This document shows positions 1 through 8,218 of a stretch of DNA of 13,266 nucleotides, piece after piece. The DNA comes from Pseudomonadota bacterium (GTDB lineage Bacteria; Pseudomonadota; Gammaproteobacteria; Burkholderiales; Burkholderiaceae): positions 1-13,266 of the forward strand of contig JAJXUC010000107.1 in the NCBI GenBank assembly GCA_021783435.1, written 5' to 3'. Position numbers and translations under genes: made by a program. Every line of letters begins with the position of its first letter. Position 1 is the first letter of the stretch. The notes beneath the pieces were generated by a model that worked only from the letters and a program-made list of their open reading frames with translations, was not told where the DNA came from and ran no database searches.

Positions 1-64
1 CTGCGCCGCGTCCAGGTGAGCCGCGTAGGGCGATCGACATGCCGGCGCCGGCGGCGGCTTTGGA
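1..64. other. Window edge downstream of the sensor kinase; no gene can be called
   Basis: These 64 bases follow the kinase stop codon in its direction of transcription. A minus-strand ATG at 40-38 opens a frame that stays open to the edge and reads MSIALRGSPGRGA. No Shine-Dalgarno sequence precedes it, and the residues do not resemble the start of a response-regulator receiver domain. A NarL/FixJ-type response regulator is expected next to a kinase of this family, so its gene may start just beyond the edge, but nothing here proves it. Confidence 0.3.
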
Positions 65-2383
65 TCAGAATGGCTGGCGGGTTTGCGCTGGAATACGCAC
101 GACAGGCGCGGCGCTCGTGGGAAGGGCCGGCCAGTTGATCTCGATCCGGGTGCCGCCTGGCGCCTGATCGCCAGGCGCGCCGGCCTCGGCAAGCTCCGCT
201 GTGTCTGGCTTGGAGCCGCGCGTATGCCAACGGACTTCGCCGCCCAGGGCCTGGGCGCGGGTGCGCATGCTGCGCAGGCCCTGCCCCTCTTGCACCTGTG
301 AGGGGTCGAAGCCCGCGCCGTCGTCGCCGATCAGCAGACGCAGATGCACACCTTTACGCTCCAGGCGAACCTGCACCCGTCTGGCGCCGGCATGGCGAAT
401 CGCGTTGGTTATCGCTTCATGCAGCAGGCCGCGCAACTGGTACTGCTGCGGGGCATCCAGATGCACGCCCTGCCATTGCGCCCCGTTCTGTTCGATGTCC
501 TGACCGGCGACCGGCCAATCCAGCGCGATGCCTGCCACGGCAAGGCGCTGCGCGGCATCGTGCCGCAAGTCGGCGAGGAAATCGGCCTGCGGCAATTCCG
601 GCTGCGCCAGGCCCCGCACGACCATGCGCATCTGCGCGATGGCGTCTTCCAGCAGCGTGCGCAGCCGCGCGTCGCTCGTGCTGTGTAGCGCAGTGAGAAG
701 TTTGGCGCCAAGCTCGTCGTGCAGATCCTGGGCGATGCGCCTGCGCTCTTGCTCCACGCCTTGCACGAAGGCGTCGCGTCCGCCCGCGGCCTGGTCGAGC
801 AGGCTGCACAACGATCGCACGAACCCCACGTCCTGCAGCGAAAACAACTTGAGCCCGCCATTGCACCCCACGAGCAGGCGCGCCGCCATCCCCCCTGTGG
901 ACGGAACCAGCAGCTCCAGGCCCTCTGCACCCAAGGCCGCCTCCTTTCCCTCAGCACCCTCTTGCGGCTTCGACTGCAAGGGGTTGAACAGGTTTTGCAA
1001 CAGATTGAGCCAACGCTGCTCGCGCGCCAGGGCGCTCGGCGTGAAGGCGACTTCCACCACCTGGGGCAAGACCACATGCATCGGCGCCGGGGGTTTCTGC
1101 ACCATGCGGCCCCACAGCCATTGGCGCACCGGAAAGTACAGGGCACCACAGATCAACAACGTGACCACCAGCGATGGCCCCGGATTGAAACCCACAGCCA
1201 GCGCCAGCATGAGGTCCAGGGCGACGACCGCGGCCACTCCGAGCGCCCAGAGCAGCAGCCGATAAGCCCAGCGGTCGAGGTCGAACAGGCGGTAGCGGCC
1301 CACGCCAAAAGCCAGCCCGCCGAACAGCACGAGAAAAAAGCCGAAGGCATAACCTTGCGATATGGGCGGGAACACCGCCAGGAGATTGGATCCCGCGGTG
1401 GCCACCACGAACAATAAACTGCCGAACAGGGCCGACATGTTGAACCAGCGCAGCGCAGCTCTGTCGGCTGGATGCAGGCGCGCGCGGTGCCATTGCACCA
1501 CCGCCAGACTGATGGCCAGCAACATCTCGACCAGTATCGGCAAGCGCCCGCCCCAGTTCTGACTGGGCGCGAGCTGCCATGTATCAAGTCCCCACCAGGG
1601 CAGGAAAACCAAAGGCAGGACGAGCAGCATGACGGGATTCGCCAGGGGGCGCGGATACATCATGAACAAGCCGACCATGGCCATGCCGAAGCTGATGGCG
1701 CCAAGATGGTTGAGCGCCGAAAGTGCCCGAAACGTCTCGCCCGGCAGGGCCAGCTCACGCGTGCTGTACACCCCGGCGGCGGCCGTCGTGAGCAGCAGGA
1801 GCAAGCCCGCCGCGGCCAGCATGCGCGCGGCCCAGTCGCGAGGTCGAAGCGCCCACACCCATGCGCCCAGCAACCATGCCAGCACGCCCACACCGATCTG
1901 GAACCAGAACATGAAGGGCAGCGTCCGCATGGGGCGCCAAGGAGCCGGTTTGACGCGGGTTTCGCCGAGCGTTCCGTCCGAACCCATCCACCGCACCAGC
2001 ACAGGCCCCGCCAAGGCCTCGGCGATTTGCGATTGCCGCGCGAACAATCTGCGCATGTCGGCATAGCTGTCGAAGAAATCCGGTTCTTCGATCAGGTCCT
2101 CGGGCACGAGATGGATGAAACGGCCGGGCACAGCCCCCGACGGGGCCGCGGCGATCGCCGACAGCCAGGCCCCTGCGGGGATGGCTGCGGCCGGCCCTCC
2201 GGGCGAGACCCCGGCGACCACGATGCGCGCGAACCCCGGCGCCTGCCCGGCGCTGGTGGCCACACCGAGTTCAAGGCCTAGCCAAGGCTGCCGCAACGCG
2301 GCCCATACGGCGACAGCGCTGAAACCGAACGCCAGGAACAGCGCCATGATGATGACGCGCGAGGGCGCCACGGAGCTTTGCAT
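65..2383 (-). CDS. NarL-type sensor histidine kinase with PDZ-like sensor and multi-pass membrane domain
   Basis: A 772-residue membrane histidine kinase, presumed to phosphorylate a NarL/FixJ-family response regulator. Residues 10-30 form a first membrane helix. Residues 34-150 are an extracytoplasmic region with PDZ-like features (WLGLELG at 34-40, then VAGVSPGGPAA at 56-66). Residues 153-420 hold about seven to nine further hydrophobic helices. The HisKA_3 dimerisation segment contains RRRIAQDLHDELG, with H555 the likely phosphorylated histidine. The HATPase_c domain follows, with the N box HEAITNAIRHA (655-665, N660), DDGAGFD (687-693) and GQGL (700-703). About 25 residues rich in Gly, Ala and charge are inserted before the last strand (TRIEINWP). 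The start is fixed by GGAGGA on the minus strand at 2393-2388, four bases from the ATG. It lies 131 bases after gshB on the same strand, probably with its own promoter. The signal sensed is unknown. Confidence 0.9.
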   Translation of the reverse strand: MQSSVAPSRVIIMALFLAFGFSAVAVWAALRQPWLGLELGVATSAGQAPGFARIVVAGVSPGGPAAAIPAGAWLSAIAAAPSGAVPGRFIHLVPEDLIEEPDFFDSYADMRRLFARQSQIAEALAGPVLVRWMGSDGTLGETRVKPAPWRPMRTLPFMFWFQIGVGVLAWLLGAWVWALRPRDWAARMLAAAGLLLLLTTAAAGVYSTRELALPGETFRALSALNHLGAISFGMAMVGLFMMYPRPLANPVMLLVLPLVFLPWWGLDTWQLAPSQNWGGRLPILVEMLLAISLAVVQWHRARLHPADRAALRWFNMSALFGSLLFVVATAGSNLLAVFPPISQGYAFGFFLVLFGGLAFGVGRYRLFDLDRWAYRLLLWALGVAAVVALDLMLALAVGFNPGPSLVVTLLICGALYFPVRQWLWGRMVQKPPAPMHVVLPQVVEVAFTPSALAREQRWLNLLQNLFNPLQSKPQEGAEGKEAALGAEGLELLVPSTGGMAARLLVGCNGGLKLFSLQDVGFVRSLCSLLDQAAGGRDAFVQGVEQERRRIAQDLHDELGAKLLTALHSTSDARLRTLLEDAIAQMRMVVRGLAQPELPQADFLADLRHDAAQRLAVAGIALDWPVAGQDIEQNGAQWQGVHLDAPQQYQLRGLLHEAITNAIRHAGARRVQVRLERKGVHLRLLIGDDGAGFDPSQVQEGQGLRSMRTRAQALGGEVRWHTRGSKPDTAELAEAGAPGDQAPGGTRIEINWPALPTSAAPVVRIPAQTRQPF

Positions 2384-2425
2384 GCGTTCCTCCGGCCGGG
2401 CCCTGCGCGATGCCTGGCTCCGGCA

Positions 2426-2451
2426 GTAACCCTTCGTTACGACGTATCTTA
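2426..2451 (-). promoter_or_regulatory. Candidate promoter -10 and overlapping operator-like inverted repeat for the kinase gene
   Basis: On the minus strand TAAGAT (2451-2446) resembles a sigma-70 -10 element, although no good -35 hexamer is visible at 17-19 bases. Directly downstream, covering the expected start of transcription, is a perfect 5-5-5 inverted repeat, GTAAC-N5-GTTAC (2426-2440). The position would suit repressor binding or autoregulation, but no protein can be assigned. This is inference from spacing and symmetry only. Confidence 0.3.
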
Positions 2452-2514
2452 GGGCGTTGCGTCGCGCAGGGCGAAAGGCCTTGGGCGCGGGGGGAAGACC
2501 GGCCTCGGGCGGCC

Positions 2515-3489
2515 TCAGATCAGGGTCAGCATGGCGTCGATGAAACGCCCGGCGACGTCGAAACCCGTTTGCGCGCTGATCTCAACAAAGCAGGTGGGGC
2601 TGGTGACGTTGATCTCGGTGAGACGGTCGCCGATGATGTCGATGCCGACCAGCAGCAGGCCGCGCGCGGCGAGTTCGGGGCCGATGGCCTGGGCGATGGC
2701 GCGATCCGCCGGGGTCAGCGCCTGGGCCACGCCCAGTCCGCCGGCCGCCAGGTTCCCCCGCGTCTCGCCGCCCTGGGGTATGCGCGCCAGGCTGAAGGGC
2801 ACCGGCTCGCCGGCGATGAGGAGCACACGCTTGTCACCCTGCGCGATCGCGGGAATGAAGCGCTGGGCCATGATGGTGCGCCGGCCGAGATCGGTGAGGG
2901 TTTCGAGCACCACATTCAGGTTGACGTCCGGACCGCCGTCGCCCCTCTGACGCAAACGGAAAATGCCGGCGCCGCCCATGCCATCGAGCGGCTTGACGAT
3001 GACATCGCCATGTTCGGCGGCGAATGCCCGCAGCGCCGCCATGTCGCGGCTCACCAGGGTTGCCGGGATGAACTGCGGCCACTCCAGGATGGCGAGCTTT
3101 TCCGGGTGGTCGCGCAGCGCACGCGGGCGATTGAACACGCGCGCCCCTTCCCGCTCGGCCTGCTCCAGCAGATGCGTGGCGTAGAAGAACTCGCTGTCGA
3201 ACGGCGGGTCCTTGCGCATCAGCACCGCGTCGAATTCGCGCAGCGGCCGCATGACATGCTCGATGTCGCTGAACCAGGGCCTGGCGCCATCGAGCAGCTG
3301 CACGTGGCGGCACTGGGCCCGCACGGGACCCGCCTCGGCCTGGTCCGCGCCGCCAAGCCAGTGCAGATGCCGCGGCTCGCACGCCCAGACGGCGAAGCCG
3401 CGGCGCTGCGCCTCGCGCATCATGGCCAGGGTCGAGTCCTTCTTGGGGTTGAAGGACTCGAGCGGATCGGCGACGAACAGGAGATTCAT
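2515..3489 (-). CDS. gshB: Glutathione synthetase (ATP-grasp)
   Basis: Catalyses the second step of glutathione synthesis in the cytoplasm: gamma-glutamylcysteine plus glycine plus ATP. The 324 residues are close to the usual bacterial GshB length of about 316. The N-terminal domain begins MNLLFVADPLESFNPKKDST, the typical GshB opening, and carries MRKDPPFD at 91-98. The ATP-grasp core shows VIVKPLDGMGGAGIF (163-177), GETRGNLAAGG (241-251, the flexible glycine-rich loop) and GIDIIGD then EINVTSPT (282-299), which carries the metal-binding Glu/Asn. The gene starts 27 bases after gshA stops, on the same strand, so both enzymes of the pathway are probably made from one message. No strong ribosome-binding site precedes the ATG, which fits translation coupled to gshA. 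No damage is seen. Confidence 0.97.
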   Translation of the reverse strand: MNLLFVADPLESFNPKKDSTLAMMREAQRRGFAVWACEPRHLHWLGGADQAEAGPVRAQCRHVQLLDGARPWFSDIEHVMRPLREFDAVLMRKDPPFDSEFFYATHLLEQAEREGARVFNRPRALRDHPEKLAILEWPQFIPATLVSRDMAALRAFAAEHGDVIVKPLDGMGGAGIFRLRQRGDGGPDVNLNVVLETLTDLGRRTIMAQRFIPAIAQGDKRVLLIAGEPVPFSLARIPQGGETRGNLAAGGLGVAQALTPADRAIAQAIGPELAARGLLLVGIDIIGDRLTEINVTSPTCFVEISAQTGFDVAGRFIDAMLTLI

Positions 3490-3516
3490 CGCGCGGCAAG
3501 AAAATCGGTCCGCATC

Positions 3517-4839
3517 TCAGACCGCCTCGGTCTCGGGGTCCGTGCGCTCGAGTTCGTAACTCGCGGCCACCAGCGCCAGACGGGCGATCACGCCGTACAT
3601 GTAGAAGCGGTTCGGGCCATTGGTGCCGGGCTTGGCCTCGGGGTGGGTGACGTTGAACTGCTCGTCGAAGGCGAGGGGCACGAAATGCATGCCGGGCGAG
3701 TTGAGGTTCTCGCTCGGCCCACGCTCGGCATGCACGCGATAGAAGCCGCCCACGACATAGCGGTCCATCATGTAGACCACGGGTTCGCACACCGCCTCCT
3801 GCAGGCGCTCGATGCTGGGAATGCCCTCCTGGATGATGACGTCCCGGACTTCCATGCCCTCCTTGACCACGCTCATCTTGTTGCGCGTCTTGCGGTTGAG
3901 GTCCTTCACCTCGCTGGCGTCGTGCACCATCATCACGCCCATGCCGTAGGTGCCGGCATCGGCCTTGACGGCGACGAAGGGCTTTTCGTGGATGCCGTAT
4001 TCCTTGTACTTCCTGCGCACCTTGCCCAGCACGGAGTCGACGGCGTCGGCCAGGCAGTCCTCGCCCTGGCGCTCGTGGAAGTCGATGTTGCCGCAATGCG
4101 CGAAATACGGGTTCAACATCCAGGGGTCGACGCCAATGAGCTTGGCGAAGCGCTTCACCACGTCGTCATAGCTCTTGAAGTGGGTGGTCTTGCGCCGCGT
4201 GGTCCAGCCCGCGTGCAGGGGCGGCAGAACGTACTGCTCGTACAGGCCTTCCAGGCTGGCCGGCACGCCGGAGGAGAGGTCGTTGTTGAGCAGGATGGTG
4301 CAGGGGTCGAAATCCTTCGTTCCCAAGCGACGCTTGCCGCGCACGAGGGGCTCGAGCAGCAGGCTGTCGCCGTTGGGCAGCTGCACCGACTTGGGCTCGG
4401 TGATGGCCTCGTCCACCGTGCCCACGTGCACCTTCAACCCGGCCTGGTGGAAGATCTGCGTCAGCCGCGCCAGATTCTCCAGGTAAAACGTGTTGCGGGT
4501 GTGTTTTTCGGGAATCAGCAGCAGACCCTTGGCCTCGGGGCAGATCTTCTCGATGGCGGCCATGGCGGCCTGTACGGCCAGCGGAAGCATTTCATCGGAC
4601 AGGTTGTTCCACCCCCCGGGGAACAGATTGGTGTCCACGGGCGCCAGCTTGAAGCCGCCGTTGCGCAGGTCCACCGAGGCGTAGAACGGCGGCGAGTGTT
4701 CCATCCACTCCAGGCGGAACCAACGCTCGATGGCGGGCTGGGCTTCGAGAATCCTTTGCTCGAGTTCGAGCACCGGACCGCTTTCTGTGGAGACGAGATG
4801 AGGAATCATGCGTGGACGGATGTGTTGGTTTGAAGCCAT
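3517..4839 (-). CDS. gshA: Glutamate-cysteine ligase, Acidithiobacillus ferrooxidans type
   Basis: Catalyses the first, usually rate-limiting, step of glutathione synthesis: ATP-dependent ligation of glutamate and cysteine. The 440-residue protein is not the enterobacterial or plant-type GshA. Its sequence (RLEWMEHSPPFYASVDLRN at 42-60, KLAPVDTNLFPGGWNNL at 64-80, VKADAGTYGMGVMMV at 291-305, RFYMYGVIARLA at 411-422) matches my recollection of the family described from A. ferrooxidans and common in beta- and gammaproteobacteria. The pairing with gshB directly downstream supports the call. The start is uncertain: M1 at 4839 and M11 at 4809 are both possible and neither has a clear Shine-Dalgarno sequence. 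M1 is kept because it gives the longer reading. The gene follows the terminator of amtB and probably has its own promoter in 4840-4930. Confidence 0.93.
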   Translation of the reverse strand: MASNQHIRPRMIPHLVSTESGPVLELEQRILEAQPAIERWFRLEWMEHSPPFYASVDLRNGGFKLAPVDTNLFPGGWNNLSDEMLPLAVQAAMAAIEKICPEAKGLLLIPEKHTRNTFYLENLARLTQIFHQAGLKVHVGTVDEAITEPKSVQLPNGDSLLLEPLVRGKRRLGTKDFDPCTILLNNDLSSGVPASLEGLYEQYVLPPLHAGWTTRRKTTHFKSYDDVVKRFAKLIGVDPWMLNPYFAHCGNIDFHERQGEDCLADAVDSVLGKVRRKYKEYGIHEKPFVAVKADAGTYGMGVMMVHDASEVKDLNRKTRNKMSVVKEGMEVRDVIIQEGIPSIERLQEAVCEPVVYMMDRYVVGGFYRVHAERGPSENLNSPGMHFVPLAFDEQFNVTHPEAKPGTNGPNRFYMYGVIARLALVAASYELERTDPETEAV

Positions 4840-4877
4840 GCCGGCAGCGCGCGCAGCGGCACGCAGGCGGACGGGAA

Positions 4878-4895
4878 TCTGTAAATTGTGACAGA
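4878..4895. promoter_or_regulatory. Operator-like inverted repeat upstream of gshA
   Basis: TCTGT-N8-ACAGA is a perfect 5-base dyad with an AT-rich centre in an otherwise GC-rich region, about 40-55 bases upstream of the gshA start. Its place suits a regulator of glutathione synthesis or a promoter element. I cannot assign a binding protein; a chance dyad is possible. Confidence 0.3.
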
Positions 4896-4926
4896 GCCGC
4901 GTGATTCCTGCCGGCAGCAGCGCCCA

Positions 4927-4953
4927 GAAAAAAGCCCGGCACTCGGCCGGGCT
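4927..4953 (-). terminator. Rho-independent terminator after amtB
   Basis: On the minus strand an 8-bp perfect stem AGCCCGGC/GCCGGGCT with a 5-base loop is followed by a run of T residues (plus-strand A run at 4928-4933). It lies about 75 bases beyond the amtB stop codon and in the right orientation to end the porin-glnK-amtB transcript and separate it from gshA-gshB. Confidence 0.88.
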
Positions 4954-5026
4954 GAAGATTCCGCTGGAGATGCGGCCGGGGCGAGAGGATCACCCCGGTG
5001 AAACCATCCTGCAAGTCAAACCAGGT

Positions 5027-6415
5027 TCAGAGCACCTGCTCGCCGTGCAGACTGATGTCGAGGCCCTCGCGCTCCTGCTCCTCGCTCACACGCAGACCGA
5101 TGGTCATGTCGACGAGCTTGAGGATGATGAACGTGACGATGGCGTCGTAGATGATGGTCACGGCGACGCCCTTGGCCTGAATCAGGAGCTGGCCCGGATT
5201 GCCTTCGAGCACGCCGGCGGTGCCGCCGATGGCCTTGACCGCGAACACGCCGGTCAGCAGCGCGCCGAGAATGCCGCCGATGGCATGCACGCCGAAGGCG
5301 TCGAGCGAGTCGTCGTAGCCGATCATTTCCTTCATGTACACCGCGGTCCAGAAGCACACCACGCCAGCGGCGATGCCGATGACCAGCGCGCCGGTCGGGC
5401 CGACGAAGCCGGACGCCGGGGTGATGGCCACCAGGCCCGCCACCGCGCCGGAGCAGATGCCCAGGATGGTGGGCTTGCCGCGCGACATCCACTCGGCGAA
5501 CATCCAGCCCAGGGCCGCCGCGGCGGTGGCGATCTGCGTCGCCGCCATGGCCATGCCGGCGCGGTCGCTCGCAGCCACTGCGGAACCCGCGTTGAAGCCG
5601 AACCAGCCCACCCACAACAGCGAGGCGCCGATCATGGTCAGGACCAGGTTGTGCGGGGGCATCGGCTCCTTGCCATAGCCCACGCGCTTGCCCATCACGA
5701 GGGCGGCCACCAGCCCGGCGACGCCCGCGTTGATGTGCACCACGGTGCCGCCCGCGTAGTCGAGCACGCCGTCACCGCCCAGCCAGCCGCCGGGGCCCCA
5801 GACCATGTGGGCGATGGGCGCATACACGGCCAGCAGCCAGAAGCCCATGAACCACAGCAGCGCGGAGAATTTCATGCGGTCGGCGAACGAACCCACGATG
5901 AGCGCCGGCGTGATGATGGCGAAGGTCATCTGGAAGGTCATGTAGGTCGTCTCGGGGATGGTGGGCGCCAAGGCATTCGCGCTATCCAGCCCCATGCCGG
6001 AGAGGAAGAACCGGCTCAGTCCCCCGATGAATCCGCTGCCCGTGGTGAACGCCAGGCTATAGCCGACGATCATCCACAGCACCGTGACCAGGCAGGTGAT
6101 GGCGAAGCTTTGCATCAACGTGGCCAGCACGTTTTTCTTGCGCACCATGCCGCCGTAGAACAGGGCCAGGCCGGGAATGGTCATCATCAGCACCAGGGCG
6201 GTGGAGGTGAGCATCCAGGCGTTGTCGCCGGAGTTGATGAAGGCCGCGGGGTTGGGAGCTGCCGTCGCGGGTGCGGCCGCTGGCGCCGGCGCAGCTGCGG
6301 GCGCAGCGGTGGCGGGTGCCGCCGAGGCCGGGGCGCTGGCCGTCTGCGCCCAGGCGCTGCCCGGGCCGGCCAAGGCCGCCATGGACAACGCGAGAATGGC
6401 AAGAAACTTTTTCAT
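5027..6415 (-). CDS. amtB: Ammonium channel AmtB
   Basis: Inner-membrane ammonium channel for uptake at low external ammonium, blocked by unmodified GlnK. The protein has 462 residues. Residues 1-23 are a signal peptide ending AWA, as in other bacterial AmtB proteins. An Ala/Pro-rich linker (24-58) follows, longer than usual. The channel then begins (NSGDNAWMLTSTALVLMMT at 61-79). The pore histidines are H227 (TVVHINAG) and H377 (DAFGVHAIGG), 150 residues apart, the same spacing as H168 and H318 in E. coli. Gate phenylalanines F161 and F165 (TFQMTF) and D179 (SFADRM) are present. The start at 6415 was chosen although the frame stays open to 6640, because it gives the signal peptide and has GAAAGG (minus strand, 6429-6424) eight bases before the ATG; the upstream part overlaps glnK. 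It lies 28 bases after glnK. Confidence 0.97.
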   Translation of the reverse strand: MKKFLAILALSMAALAGPGSAWAQTASAPASAAPATAAPAAAPAPAAAPATAAPNPAAFINSGDNAWMLTSTALVLMMTIPGLALFYGGMVRKKNVLATLMQSFAITCLVTVLWMIVGYSLAFTTGSGFIGGLSRFFLSGMGLDSANALAPTIPETTYMTFQMTFAIITPALIVGSFADRMKFSALLWFMGFWLLAVYAPIAHMVWGPGGWLGGDGVLDYAGGTVVHINAGVAGLVAALVMGKRVGYGKEPMPPHNLVLTMIGASLLWVGWFGFNAGSAVAASDRAGMAMAATQIATAAAALGWMFAEWMSRGKPTILGICSGAVAGLVAITPASGFVGPTGALVIGIAAGVVCFWTAVYMKEMIGYDDSLDAFGVHAIGGILGALLTGVFAVKAIGGTAGVLEGNPGQLLIQAKGVAVTIIYDAIVTFIILKLVDMTIGLRVSEEQEREGLDISLHGEQVL

Positions 6416-6443
6416 GTCGATGACCTTTCTGTGAGGGCTGGGA

Positions 6444-7930
<1,487 letters not shown>

Positions 7931-8002
7931 CAAGGTTCTCCCGGAACGTTGGATATGAGAGTGGCACAGTGGGCAGAGCAGAGACAGCCCTGGTCTTGCA
8001 AC

Positions 8003-8018
8003 AGCAGATTTCATGCCA
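8003..8018 (-). promoter_or_regulatory. Sigma-54 (RpoN) promoter for porin-glnK-amtB
   Basis: The minus strand reads TGGCATGAAATCTGCT. This matches the sigma-54 consensus TGGCAC-N5-TTGCW with one mismatch in each element and keeps the essential GG-N10-GC spacing. Transcription would start near 7992, leaving a leader of about 62 bases before the porin ATG. The call is strengthened by the glnK-amtB genes downstream and the NtrC-like sites upstream. Confidence 0.72.
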
Positions 8019-8035
8019 GCCGATCTCGATGCTGG

Positions 8036-8048
8036 CAACGGAATGATC
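8036..8048 (-). promoter_or_regulatory. Possible IHF site between the NtrC sites and the promoter
   Basis: The minus strand reads GATCATTCCGTTG, which fits the IHF consensus WATCAR-N4-TTR except at two positions. It is centred about 50 bases upstream of the predicted start, where IHF commonly bends DNA at sigma-54 promoters. The match is weak on its own. Confidence 0.25.
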
Positions 8049-8090
8049 CACCGGGTTTCTGCACGCGCAACGCCCAAATTTTGCGCTTCG

Positions 8091-8107
8091 AGCACCAAAA
8101 AAGTGCG
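8091..8107. promoter_or_regulatory. NtrC-binding site, proximal
   Basis: AGCACCAAAAAAGTGCG keeps the GCAC-N7-GTGC core of the NtrC consensus TGCACCA-N3-TGGTGCA (10 of 14 consensus positions by eye). Its centre would lie near -107 relative to the predicted sigma-54 start, a normal enhancer distance. Confidence 0.62.
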
Positions 8108-8123
8108 CATATCGTTTCAGGCA

Positions 8124-8130
8124 TGCACCA
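8124..8130. promoter_or_regulatory. NtrC half-site
   Basis: TGCACCA is a perfect NtrC half-site but the partner half (8134-8140) hardly matches. If it anchors a 17-base site, the centre (8132) would be near -140. With the proximal site near -107 this resembles the -108/-140 pair of the E. coli glnA promoter. Confidence 0.35.
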
Positions 8131-8151
8131 GGCGTGACTTTGACGGCAATA

Positions 8152-8168
8152 AGCGCTCGTTTGGTGCG
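8152..8168. promoter_or_regulatory. NtrC-binding site, distal
   Basis: AGCGCTCGTTTGGTGCG has a strong right half (TGGTGCG) and a weaker left half (GCGC for GCAC) with correct 7-base core spacing. Its centre is 61 bases from the proximal site, close to six helical turns, so dimers at both could contact each other on one DNA face. Confidence 0.45.
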
Positions 8169-8202
8169 CGCCAATCTCTGGATCTCCAGGTGCATGATGT
8201 GT

Positions 8203-8218
8203 GATCGGACCGATCGGT
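8203..8218. repeat. Overlapping palindromes GATCGG-A-CCGATC and ACCGATCGGT
   Basis: Two overlapping perfect dyads: GATCGG-A-CCGATC (8203-8215) and ACCGATCGGT (8209-8218), the CGATCGG unit being partly repeated. The site lies about 145 bases before ubiK and about 275 bases before the porin gene. It could be an operator; no regulator can be named. Confidence 0.3.

Larger units (their letters stand above)
4840..5026. other. Intergenic region between amtB and gshA
   Basis: This 187-base gap contains the amtB terminator (described separately) and the start region for gshA. Upstream of gshA is the AT-rich imperfect palindrome TCTGTAAATTGTGACAGA (4878-4895), with 5-base arms and an 8-base centre. 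It could be an operator or part of a promoter for gshA. A 10-base palindrome CTGCCGGCAG lies at 4908-4917. No open reading frame or RNA gene is supported. Confidence 0.5.

Noticed and set aside
2501..2514. GGCC-N6-GGCC as a terminator for gshB
   Set aside because: The stem is only four pairs and no T run follows on the minus strand, so it does not meet the pattern of an intrinsic terminator.
2410..4833. An open frame of about 807 codons on the plus strand, opposite gshB and gshA
   Set aside because: It is exactly antisense to two well-recognised enzymes. Its translation is rich in His, Gly, Arg and Ala with no known domain, as expected when third positions of GC-rich genes are read backward. 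It has no ribosome-binding site of note.
7971..7986. Plus-strand TGGCAC at 7972 as a sigma-54 promoter toward ubiK
   Set aside because: The -12 element is missing: the bases that follow do not give GC at the required ten-base spacing.
7931..8110. N-terminal extension of the porin by 60 residues
   Set aside because: It crosses the predicted promoter and leader and lacks a signal peptide; the start at 7930 has GGGAGAA in place and a clear signal peptide.
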